DNA of 7,397 nucleotides from Bacteroidales bacterium (GTDB lineage Bacteria > Bacteroidota > Bacteroidia > Bacteroidales > GCA-2748055), in contig JANTFK010000152.1 in assembly GCA_024763595.1 (NCBI GenBank), positions 1-7,397 on the forward strand, written 5' to 3'. Below, in pieces: positions 1 through 6,857 of the stretch. Each line of letters begins with the position of its first letter. Position 1 is the stretch's first letter. The translations under genes were made by a program, and so were the position numbers. The notes below the pieces were generated by a model that had not been told where the DNA came from, did not search any database, and saw only the letters and a list, made by a program, of their open reading frames with translations.

Positions 1-625
1 AATAGGAAGGGCTGTTAGAGCATATGAGATACCTGTGCATTCTATCTGTTCCATCCATCCTGAGGTGAACCCATTTCCCTTTTTCATCTCTGAGCAAGAT
101 TTCAGGATGATGGAAAATGAAAACCTCCTGATCGGCATAATCAGAATGAATATCCTTGAAATGAAGATAGGGGATAGCCCTGATCCCATGATCATGTGCT
201 TGTTCAAAGGCTGTTCTGCTAATTGGGCCATGAGAGATAAGTTCTATGCCTTCAATGCCTGAACTGCTAAAATTACCATCTATGGTTACAATTTTTTGTT
301 CATGTACTGTAGCTTTTCCATATAGCTGAGCCAAACGTACAATGCGCTCAACCAATGTGTCCTTTAATTCAAAATGATATCCTTTCCATTGTGTATACGG
401 ATTATTATAATTATCTCCATTGGGACTCCTGTCAGAAAAGATCATATCCAGATTCCTGAACCATTCGGGAGCAGGTTGAATTTGTTCTGCCTCATTGGGT
501 TTGGTTAACAGATATTTATCCGCAATGTTTTGATCGTACAAATTTTGTTTTACACTATTTTCCTGAGCTGTCGTTAGCATTGAGAAAGGCACTATAGCAC
601 TCAAGATGATTAATTTGAGTATCAT
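1..625 (-). CDS. Secreted protein, probable glycoside-hydrolase-like TIM barrel (partial, C-terminus beyond left edge)
   Basis: On the reverse strand an ATG at 625-623 opens a frame that stays open for 208 codons to the window edge. An in-frame TAA lies two codons upstream (631-629), so no earlier start is possible. The protein begins with a signal peptide (MILKLIILSAIVPFSMLTTA, probable cleavage before Gln21) and has no lipobox, so it is likely periplasmic or secreted. Residues of about 55-120 hold an aromatic-rich segment. After that comes a pattern typical of early TIM-barrel strands in GH-like proteins: 'GIEGIELISHGP', then 'GIRAIPYLHFKDIHSDYA', then 'FHHPEILLRDEKGKWV'. The last part resembles the 'food-source strand' region of putative glycosyl hydrolases, where an aspartate-bearing strand would follow beyond the edge. 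Family assignment is from recall and is tentative; the frame and signal peptide are direct observations. It is transcribed divergently from the GH2 gene and is richer in A/T. Confidence 0.8.
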   Translation of the reverse strand, partial: MILKLIILSAIVPFSMLTTAQENSVKQNLYDQNIADKYLLTKPNEAEQIQPAPEWFRNLDMIFSDRSPNGDNYNNPYTQWKGYHFELKDTLVERIVRLAQLYGKATVHEQKIVTIDGNFSSSGIEGIELISHGPISRTAFEQAHDHGIRAIPYLHFKDIHSDYADQEVFIFHHPEILLRDEKGKWVHLRMDGTDRMHRYLICSNSPSY

Positions 626-688
626 AAATTAAATTTGGTTTTTATTTGATTATAGAAAGGGTGATAAAAATAAGAAAATATATGTATT

Positions 689-714
689 ACGTCAGCTTTT
701 GCGGACATTGACGT
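689..714. promoter_or_regulatory. Inverted repeat ACGTCA-N14-TGACGT, candidate operator
   Basis: Perfect 6-bp arms lie at 689-694 and 709-714, separated by 14 bp, in the middle of the divergent intergenic region. A dimeric regulator could bind there and control either or both flanking genes. The arms are short, so chance is possible, and no bound regulator can be identified. Confidence 0.3.
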
Positions 715-726
715 TTTTGCAAGCCT

Positions 727-738
727 ACCACCTGTGGT
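727..738. promoter_or_regulatory. Short dyad ACCAC-CT-GTGGT, candidate operator
   Basis: A 5-bp inverted repeat with a 2-bp centre overlaps the first base of the candidate -33 element of the GH2 promoter. A protein bound here could block or recruit RNA polymerase. The 2-nt loop makes an RNA hairpin unlikely, so a DNA site is the better reading. It is a weak call because of its length. Confidence 0.25.
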
Positions 739-768
739 TTATCTAATTAAATGCTTATAATAGTATTG
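738..768 (+). promoter_or_regulatory. Candidate Bacteroidota-type promoter for the GH2 gene
   Basis: TTTA at 738-741, 19 bp of spacer, then TAGTATTG at 761-768 match the Bacteroidota consensus TTTG-N19-21-TAnnTTTG with one mismatch in each box. Transcription would start near 775, about 34 nt before the preferred ATG at 809. The position and spacing are right, but the region is A/T-rich and near-matches are expected. Confidence 0.3.
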
Positions 769-808
769 ATTATAAAAAAGATAAACATTGAGAAAAAATC
801 AACCTGAG

Positions 809-3800
809 ATGAACCGAAAAATCACAGTAATCATATCAATCACAGCAATCCTGATCCATTTGCTTATTGCAGAGACCATTGCACAGGATCAGGACCGGTT
901 TGCCAGGATCGGGAACTTGGCAGGAACCACCCGTGAACAGCTGCTGGAGGAGAAGATCCCGGAGCCGTTGCCCGAAATCAGGCTTCCTGTAAAGCATGAT
1001 AAAAACGCCGTGTTTGAACCTTTTCAGTTGATGGACACCCGGGAAGAACTAAATGCTGAGTTGGACAGATTACGGGGAGAATACCTCCCGTTTATGCAGG
1101 ACTATGCCCCGGAAATCTCAATCCCAAGAGAGAGGATCGAACTTGATGAGTTTGACTGGCGGAAAGAAGAAGAGGAAGATATAGCTGATTTTTCAAATAT
1201 TCTTGAAGGTAAAGGGGAATGGAAAAAAGTCCGGATCCCGCATTTCGGTCCTCCGCTTGGAAGAGCAGTGACCTACTACCGAAGGCAGGTCAGCATCTCC
1301 CGGGAGATGATCCGGCAAGGCGCTCTTTTTATCTGTTTCAAGGGAGTTGATTACAAGGCCCTTGTTTTTCTGAATGGTACATGTATCGGATCCCATGAAG
1401 GATTTTTTGGACCTTTTGAATTCAACATTACAAAATATGCCAGGGAGGGCGAAAACACACTGGTTGTAAAGGTTGAAAATGATTTCACCACGCTTGGCAG
1501 TAAAGATGACCGGGGAAATTTTGAGATCGGCAATAAAATCTATGCTGGCACCGGTCCGGGTTTTGATGATCCTGAGACCGGATGGCATCATTGTCCCCCG
1601 GGTATGGGTATCTATCAGGAATGTTACATTGAAGCCCGCGATCCTTTGCATTTCAATGACATATTTATCAGGCCACTGGTTGATGCAGAAGAAGCAGAGG
1701 TGAGGCTTGAAATAAACAATTATGCCGGTACTGATGAGCAGATTAAACTACGATTATCATTATATGGACAAAATTTTGAAAAAACACTCTTTGAAGAGAA
1801 AGCATTTATCCCCCGTACAACCTATATACCCGGAGTTGGAGATTTAGCCAAGGCTGAAGATTGGAAAGAGTATGATCTGAAAATGGGGTATGGTGTAAAC
1901 TTTCTGAAATTCAGGATCCCCGTTGAGGATCCCCGGCTCTGGAGTAACTCCACCCCCTGGCTTTACCAGTTGCAGGTGGAGTTATTGGATAGTACAGGTA
2001 AGATCACTGACAGGGTCTCCGGGCAGTTTGGCATGCGTTCCTTTACCATGGATACCCTGAGTGTTCCCAGGGGTATGATGTATCTGAACGGTGAGAAGAT
2101 CAGGCTGCGGGGAGCCAATACGATGGGTTACATGCAGCAGGATGTCATGAAACAAGATTGGGATCAACTCATCGATGATATACTGCTGGCCAGGGCATGT
2201 CACATGAATTTTATCCGGCTGACGCAACGGCCGGTGCAGGAAGAGATCTATGAGTATGCCGATAAGCTGGGTCTGCTGCTGCAAACTGACCTGCCGCTGT
2301 TTGGAGGGTTGCGCCCCAACCAGTTCAGCGAAGCGGCGAGACAGGCCGGGGAGATGGAACGGCTGGTCAGGAACCATCCCAGCAATATAATGATAAGCTA
2401 CATTAATGAACGCTTCCCCAATGCCATGGGCAATCCTCACAGGAATATCGCTTCTGCACAGGAGTATTACCAGTTCTTCAAAGCCAGTGATCAGACAGTC
2501 CTGTTTGCCAATCCGGACCGGGTCATCAAAGCGGGCGACGGCGATTATGATCCGCCTTCCCCCGGATTGCCGGATAACCATTGCTATAACCTGTGGTACA
2601 ACGGTCACGGCCTGGGTGTGGGGGAAATGCATAAGGGGTACTGGCAGCCGGTGAAACCCGGCTGGTACTATGCCTGCGGGGAGTTTGGCGCAGAGGGACT
2701 TGACCCGGTAAATACCATGAAAAAGTACTACCCTGAAGAGTGGTTGCCACACAACAAGGTGGAGGAGAAACTCTGGACACCGCTTCCCATAGCTGCTTCT
2801 CAAACGACTGCTTTCCATTATCTCTGGTACAATACGCCGCACAGCCTGGCAGATTGGGTGGAAAGCAGCCAGGAGCACCAGGCTCGGGCGGTCCGCCTGC
2901 AGGCCGAAGCATTCAGAAGGAATAATGACATGGTCTCTTTCGCGGTTCACCTTTTTATCGATGCCTGGCCGGCCGGGTGGATGAAAGCGATCATGGATGT
3001 GGACCGTCAGCCCAAAAAAGCCTTCTTCGCTTACCGTGATGCACTGAATCCGTTGCTGGCTACCCTGAGGACGGACCGCTTCCATTTTTTCTCCGGTGAA
3101 CAGGTAGACATCGAAGCATGGTTGTCAAACGATCTGAACGAAATACCGGAAGGATACAGGCTCAGATACCAGCTTGAGAGAGGCGGGAAAGTGCTTTTTG
3201 CCCATGCTGTGGAACCGCAATTCGAAATGAACGGATCAAAATTCCAGGGGTATATCTCTTTCGAAGCACCAAGGGTTAGCAAAAGAACAGGTTATACACT
3301 CCGCCTGGGTCTTTTCGATGATACAGGTGGTGAAGTGAGCCAGTCGGTGATCGGGCTGGATGTCTGGCCGGAGATGGTATCCGCGAAAGTGAAAAATATT
3401 GGTATAGCAGAAAAGAGAGGAACAGGAGCACAACTTTTAGCTGAATTGAATATTGATCCGACGGAGTCCTCCAACCAGCCGGATGTGATCCTCATCGACA
3501 ATTTCCGGTGGTATTCCGGGAACAGGGAACGAATCGACAGCCTGGTCCGATCCGGTAAAACGGCCCTTTTCCTGGAACTGCCCGAAGGAGAACTTCAAAT
3601 CGGGGAGTCATCGGTGAGCCTCCGTAAAACCATCATGGGCAACTACTATTTCGTTTCACCGGAAACGGGGCACGAACTGGTCAGGTGGGCAGAGCCTGAT
3701 GACTTCAGGTTCTGGTATAACGATGAAAAAGAGGTGATCACACCGTTTATAGAAACTGTATTCAGGGCGGAAGGCTGGGCACCCATACTTTCCACCGGGC

Positions 3801-3964
3801 TGACTTCCTGGGGAAGCAGGGATAACGGCAAATACCTGGCGGTTGCAGAGAAGTCTATGGGTAAGGGAAAACTCGTGATTTGCCAGTTGCAGCTGAATCA
3901 CAGGACAAATTCCAATCCGCCGGCAAAGAAATTTATATGCGGGTTGCTGGGGTTAAAAAACTGA
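809..3964 (+). CDS. Exported glycoside hydrolase family 2 protein (beta-galactosidase/glucuronidase-like)
   Basis: The protein is about 1051 residues and hydrolyses a beta-glycosidic bond; the substrate is unknown. I chose ATG 809 over an in-frame TTG at 788 because it gives a clean signal peptide (MNRKITVIISITAILIHLLI, cleavage probably after Ala25, 'ETIA|QD'). A periplasmic location is likely. Domains are an N-terminal extension (about 26-150), a GH2 sugar-binding jelly roll (about 150-275, from 'YYRRQVSI' at Y156), an Ig-like domain (about 280-410), and a TIM barrel (about 415-740, beginning with 'LNGEKIRLRGANTMGY'). A beta-rich linker (about 755-870) and an alpha/beta domain (about 885-1051, ending 'GKGKLVICQLQLN') follow; the last resembles the glutamine-amidotransferase-like C-termini of some bacterial GH2 proteins. 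The predicted acid/base is E534 after N533 in 'HPSNIMISYINE', and the predicted nucleophile is E625 in 'CGEFGAEG'. The usual 'IMWSLGNE' context is altered. It is the first gene of the rightward cluster. Confidence 0.93.
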   Translation: MNRKITVIISITAILIHLLIAETIAQDQDRFARIGNLAGTTREQLLEEKIPEPLPEIRLPVKHDKNAVFEPFQLMDTREELNAELDRLRGEYLPFMQDYAPEISIPRERIELDEFDWRKEEEEDIADFSNILEGKGEWKKVRIPHFGPPLGRAVTYYRRQVSISREMIRQGALFICFKGVDYKALVFLNGTCIGSHEGFFGPFEFNITKYAREGENTLVVKVENDFTTLGSKDDRGNFEIGNKIYAGTGPGFDDPETGWHHCPPGMGIYQECYIEARDPLHFNDIFIRPLVDAEEAEVRLEINNYAGTDEQIKLRLSLYGQNFEKTLFEEKAFIPRTTYIPGVGDLAKAEDWKEYDLKMGYGVNFLKFRIPVEDPRLWSNSTPWLYQLQVELLDSTGKITDRVSGQFGMRSFTMDTLSVPRGMMYLNGEKIRLRGANTMGYMQQDVMKQDWDQLIDDILLARACHMNFIRLTQRPVQEEIYEYADKLGLLLQTDLPLFGGLRPNQFSEAARQAGEMERLVRNHPSNIMISYINERFPNAMGNPHRNIASAQEYYQFFKASDQTVLFANPDRVIKAGDGDYDPPSPGLPDNHCYNLWYNGHGLGVGEMHKGYWQPVKPGWYYACGEFGAEGLDPVNTMKKYYPEEWLPHNKVEEKLWTPLPIAASQTTAFHYLWYNTPHSLADWVESSQEHQARAVRLQAEAFRRNNDMVSFAVHLFIDAWPAGWMKAIMDVDRQPKKAFFAYRDALNPLLATLRTDRFHFFSGEQVDIEAWLSNDLNEIPEGYRLRYQLERGGKVLFAHAVEPQFEMNGSKFQGYISFEAPRVSKRTGYTLRLGLFDDTGGEVSQSVIGLDVWPEMVSAKVKNIGIAEKRGTGAQLLAELNIDPTESSNQPDVILIDNFRWYSGNRERIDSLVRSGKTALFLELPEGELQIGESSVSLRKTIMGNYYFVSPETGHELVRWAEPDDFRFWYNDEKEVITPFIETVFRAEGWAPILSTGLTSWGSRDNGKYLAVAEKSMGKGKLVICQLQLNHRTNSNPPAKKFICGLLGLKN

Positions 3965-3984
3965 AATCAAAAAATTTTAAACAC

Positions 3985-4254
3985 GTGAAAAACAATTTCG
4001 CTTTCTTTCTTATTTTGTGGTTCCTGGTTGGTTGTTCGCCTGGCCGGGATAAAAACACAGATGGTTTTAAACTGGATTATTTTAAGCTCCGGAAAGAAGA
4101 GGTTGTCGAATCATTAGTACCGGTAAGGCACGGTAATCCCGGAGAAATACCCTTCTGGAATGTGGCTTCAAAACGGTTTCTTAACGTTCCGTCATTTAAC
4201 TTCAGGATTGTTGAAGGCGCAGGTAAATATGAGTTTACTGCTTTAGCTTCATAA
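3985..4254 (+). pseudogene. Small lipoprotein-like ORF, probable N-terminal stump of a larger gene
   Basis: Starting at GTG 3985, 20 bp after the GH2 stop, the frame encodes 89 residues and opens with a textbook lipoprotein signal: (M)KNNFAFFLILWFLVGC, lipobox LVGC, lipidated Cys17. An ATG at 3937 in the same frame would overlap the GH2 end by 28 bp and bury the signal, so GTG is preferred. The mature part is 73 residues. Its second half ('PVRHGNPGEIPFWNVASKRF', then 'NVPSFNFRIVEGAGKYEFTA') resembles, from memory, the opening of much larger Bacteroidota surface proteins ('PFWN...APAFDF...GAxKYRFT'). Here the frame stops right after that block and only 38 bp remain before the symporter, so the rest is absent. 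I infer an internal deletion that left a stump. It could instead be a genuine short lipoprotein, since the reading frame is intact. Confidence 0.5.
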
Positions 4255-4292
4255 TAGCACAACGGGTTAGCTGAACAGATAATACTAAATGG

Positions 4293-5876
4293 ATGAATCG
4301 CATACACGAATTTATAAATGGTCTTGATTACACAGTGGTGATACTCTATCTGGTTGTGCTGGTAGGGATCGGATTCTGGGTCAGTTTTATAAAAAAGAAA
4401 AAAGAGGGGGAACACCTCTTTTTAGCGGGTCACTCCCTGGGGTGGCCGGCCATCGGGCTGACGATGTGGGGAACCAACGTGGGGCCTTCGATGCTGGTAA
4501 TGATGGCTGCATCGGGATTTACCAACGGTATTGCCGCTGCCAATTTCTCGTGGTATGCATTTATTTTCATCCTGATGCTAGCCATGATATTTGCCCCCTT
4601 CTACAGGGTCACCAAAGTCAGCACCCTGCCCGAGTTCATTGGTAAACGCTACAACAATACCTCCCGGGAACTGCTGGCGTGGTACTCTTTGATTACCATC
4701 CTGATTACCTGGTTGGGATTGACGCTCGTGGCAGGAGGTTTCCTGGTAAGCCAGATCATGAACTGGCCGTTTTGGCTTTCTGTAACGGTACTGGTAGCCA
4801 TCGGGATGTTTTTCACCATTGCCGGGGGACTGGAAGCCATTGCGATCACCAATACATTTCAAATGATTCTGCTGATTGCGGTCTCCTTCGGGCTGGTGAT
4901 CGCAGGTGTTGTAAAAGCGGGAGGATTGTCTGAAGTTTACCATGCTGTCCCTGCCGGACACTGGGACCTCTTCAAGCCCAATACCCATAAAGACTTTCCC
5001 TGGCTTGCCATCATACTGGGCTACCCCGTGATGGGAATCTGGTTCTGGTGTACCGATCAGTCAATGGTGCAGTCGGTACTCGGAGCCCGAAGCCTTAAAC
5101 AGGGTCAGTTGGGTACGAACTTTATCGGATGGCTGAAGATCATTGATATGCCGTTGTTCGTACTGCCCGGTTTGCTCTGCCTGATACTTTTCCCGGATAT
5201 TGCAGCACCGCAGGAGGCCTATGCGACCATGGTGGTGAATTTACTACCCAACGGGTTAATCGGCCTGGTGATGGCCGTACTTATCGCCGCACTGGTAAGT
5301 ACCGTTGACTCTTCCCTGAATGCGTTGAGCACTATTTTTACCCTGGATATTTATGTTAGGCGGTTTAAACCCGGTTCAGGTCAGAAAGAGATTATCAGGA
5401 CCGGCAGGGTGGTCACACTTGTGGCTTCCCTTCTGAGTATTTTTATTGCCATTGGAATCAGCAAACTGCACGGGAGAGATATATTTATACTCTTTGAGTC
5501 CATACTTGGCTTTCTTGCCCCGCCCATGGCTTCTGTATTTGTAATGGGGGTGCTATGGAAAAAAGTTACACCGGCAGCTGCGAATACAGTGCTTTCGGCC
5601 GGATCGGTGATCAGCATGGGGATTGGTTTGCTGTCACTTCTTGGTATCCCGGATCAGGCGTTCTGGCCGCATCCGTTGCTTTTATCATTCTTCATTTTTG
5701 TGGGGCTGATCATGCTTATCTTCATTATCTCTAGGGCAACAATGAGAGGATACGCCGGGAGTCCGTTGCCTGCACTGCGTGAGATCCTGGGCGGGGAGAG
5801 TGGTAGTAAACTGGTGTGGACCTTATGGGGCCTGCTTACCGTGGTGATGATCGCGCTCTATATAATCTTTAACTAA
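4293..5876 (+). CDS. Sodium:solute symporter (SSS/SGLT family)
   Basis: This is a 527-residue inner-membrane protein with about 13 hydrophobic segments, the usual size and architecture for the family. It would import a small solute, probably a sugar or glycoside released by the GH2 enzyme, driven by the Na+ gradient. The first membrane span is at about 12-32, followed by a basic loop (KKKKEGE) and the family's 'FLAGHSLGWPAIGLT' block. Other family marks are 'GGLEAIAITNTFQ' (about 178-190), 'FWCTDQSMVQSVLGA' (W252 to about 265), and 'STVDSSLNALSTIFTLDIY' with D339-S340-S341, which contains the serines expected at the Na2 sodium site. In the 'GGLEAIAITNTFQ' motif an Asn stands where Asp is common. 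ATG 4293 has no Shine-Dalgarno sequence; an overlapping ATG at 4289 is out of frame. The gene lies 38 bp after the lipoprotein stump and 82 bp before the FAH gene. The substrate cannot be assigned from sequence. Confidence 0.93.
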   Translation: MNRIHEFINGLDYTVVILYLVVLVGIGFWVSFIKKKKEGEHLFLAGHSLGWPAIGLTMWGTNVGPSMLVMMAASGFTNGIAAANFSWYAFIFILMLAMIFAPFYRVTKVSTLPEFIGKRYNNTSRELLAWYSLITILITWLGLTLVAGGFLVSQIMNWPFWLSVTVLVAIGMFFTIAGGLEAIAITNTFQMILLIAVSFGLVIAGVVKAGGLSEVYHAVPAGHWDLFKPNTHKDFPWLAIILGYPVMGIWFWCTDQSMVQSVLGARSLKQGQLGTNFIGWLKIIDMPLFVLPGLLCLILFPDIAAPQEAYATMVVNLLPNGLIGLVMAVLIAALVSTVDSSLNALSTIFTLDIYVRRFKPGSGQKEIIRTGRVVTLVASLLSIFIAIGISKLHGRDIFILFESILGFLAPPMASVFVMGVLWKKVTPAAANTVLSAGSVISMGIGLLSLLGIPDQAFWPHPLLLSFFIFVGLIMLIFIISRATMRGYAGSPLPALREILGGESGSKLVWTLWGLLTVVMIALYIIFN

Positions 5877-5958
5877 TACATGGGACGCATATGTGGTACG
5901 CTATGTTTTTGTTGTTATGAATTAAATAATGAAAGCTATTGATTAATATTCTATTATT

Positions 5959-6804
5959 ATGAAACTGATTCGTTTTGGAAAGGCAGGGCATGAGAAACCC
6001 GGTATTATAATGAAAAACGGAAAAGGAGTGGATGTAAGCGGATTTGGAGAAGATTATGATGAGTACTTTTTCGGCACAATGGGCCCTGAAAGGCTTGCAG
6101 AGTGGCTTACCGGTGAAGGAGACCTGCCCGGTATGCCGGAGGATGCAAGGTTGGGCCCTCCCCTTTGCAGGCCTTCAAAGATTATCTGCATTGGTCTCAA
6201 CTACGCTAAACACGCACAGGAGAGCGGGATGGAGGTTCCCGGGGAGCCCGTGGTCTTTTTCAAGTCCACCAGTGCCATCTGTGGTCCCTTTGATGATGTG
6301 ATCATTCCAAGGGGGGGTGAGAAAACCGACTGGGAAGTCGAGCTTGCGGTAGTTATCGGAAAAAAAGCCTCCTATGTGAGCGAAGCGGATGCCATGAACC
6401 ATGTGGCCGGGTATGTGCTTCACAACGATTACAGCGAAAGGGCGTTTCAACTGGAACACGCGGGCCAGTGGGTGAAAGGAAAGAGCTGTGACACCTTTGC
6501 CCCCCTGGGACCGTGGGTGGCAACCCGCGATGAGATAGCCGATCCCCACAACCTGAACCTGTGGCTGAAGGTGAATGGGGAGATGATGCAGAACAGCAAT
6601 ACGGATGACCTGGTGTTTAATGTGCCCTTTCTTGTGAGTTACCTGAGCGGTTTCATGACCCTGCTGCCCGGTGATATCATCTCCACAGGAACTCCCTTTG
6701 GTGTGGGTTTTGGATTGAATCCCCCGGTCTATCTGAAGGATGGTGATGTGGTGGAACTGGGCATTGACGGGCTGGGCAGTGCACGGCAGCATATAAAGGC
6801 TTAA
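5959..6804 (+). CDS. Fumarylacetoacetate hydrolase (FAH) family enzyme, possible diketo-deoxy sugar acid hydrolase
   Basis: The gene is complete at 281 residues, the usual length for single-domain FAH-family enzymes that hydrolyse or cleave C-C bonds in acylpyruvate or diketo acids in the cytoplasm. The start 'MKLIRFGKAGHEKPGI' is typical of the subgroup often labelled ureidoglycolate lyase or 2,4-didehydro-3-deoxy-L-rhamnonate/fuconate hydrolase. The catalytic fold begins near residue 74 ('KIICIGLNYAKHA'). The predicted divalent-metal ligands are E126 and E128 in 'DWEVELAVVIG' and D157 in 'HNDYSER'. Other conserved marks are K102 ('VFFKSTSA'), K175 ('GKSCDTFAPLGPW') and 'STGTPFGVG' (S242 onward). 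Next to a GH2 and a symporter, a role in non-phosphorylative deoxysugar breakdown is a reasonable inference. No partner dehydrogenase or dehydratase is in the window to prove it. The gene is 82 bp after the symporter and 53 bp before the UroD-like gene, so co-transcription is likely. Confidence 0.93.
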   Translation: MKLIRFGKAGHEKPGIIMKNGKGVDVSGFGEDYDEYFFGTMGPERLAEWLTGEGDLPGMPEDARLGPPLCRPSKIICIGLNYAKHAQESGMEVPGEPVVFFKSTSAICGPFDDVIIPRGGEKTDWEVELAVVIGKKASYVSEADAMNHVAGYVLHNDYSERAFQLEHAGQWVKGKSCDTFAPLGPWVATRDEIADPHNLNLWLKVNGEMMQNSNTDDLVFNVPFLVSYLSGFMTLLPGDIISTGTPFGVGFGLNPPVYLKDGDVVELGIDGLGSARQHIKA

Positions 6805-6813
6805 CCGGGTTAA
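6801..6813. promoter_or_regulatory. Perfect 13-bp palindrome TTAACC-G-GGTTAA over the FAH stop codon
   Basis: Two 6-bp arms flank a single central G, and the left arm contains the FAH stop codon TAA (6802-6804). The one-base loop rules out a normal terminator hairpin, and no T-run follows. It could be a binding site for a dimeric regulator between the FAH and UroD-like genes, or chance. Confidence 0.25.
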
Positions 6814-6857
6814 ATAGAGATGTTAATAAGTAGGATAAATATTGAAAACGGATACAC

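Noticed and set aside
35..262. 75-codon plus-strand frame
   Set aside because: It is the complement of the secreted minus-strand gene, which has a signal peptide and coherent protein pattern; this frame has neither.
788..808. TTG at 788 as the GH2 start
   Set aside because: It adds seven residues before a canonical signal peptide; the ATG at 809 gives the normal Met-Asn-Arg-Lys start and needs no rare start codon.
1982..3085. Open frame of 367 codons on the minus strand inside the GH2 gene
   Set aside because: It is antisense to the most conserved part of a clear GH2 enzyme, has no recognisable domain, and is rich in Pro, Arg, His and Gln as expected for a shadow of a G+C-rich gene.
5885..5915. 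Possible terminator after the symporter (CATA...TATG followed by a T-run)
   Set aside because: The stem is only four A/T-rich base pairs and too weak to support a terminator call.
6175..6792. Open frame of 205 codons on the minus strand inside the FAH gene
   Set aside because: It lies wholly opposite a complete, well-conserved FAH-family gene and shows no family features of its own.
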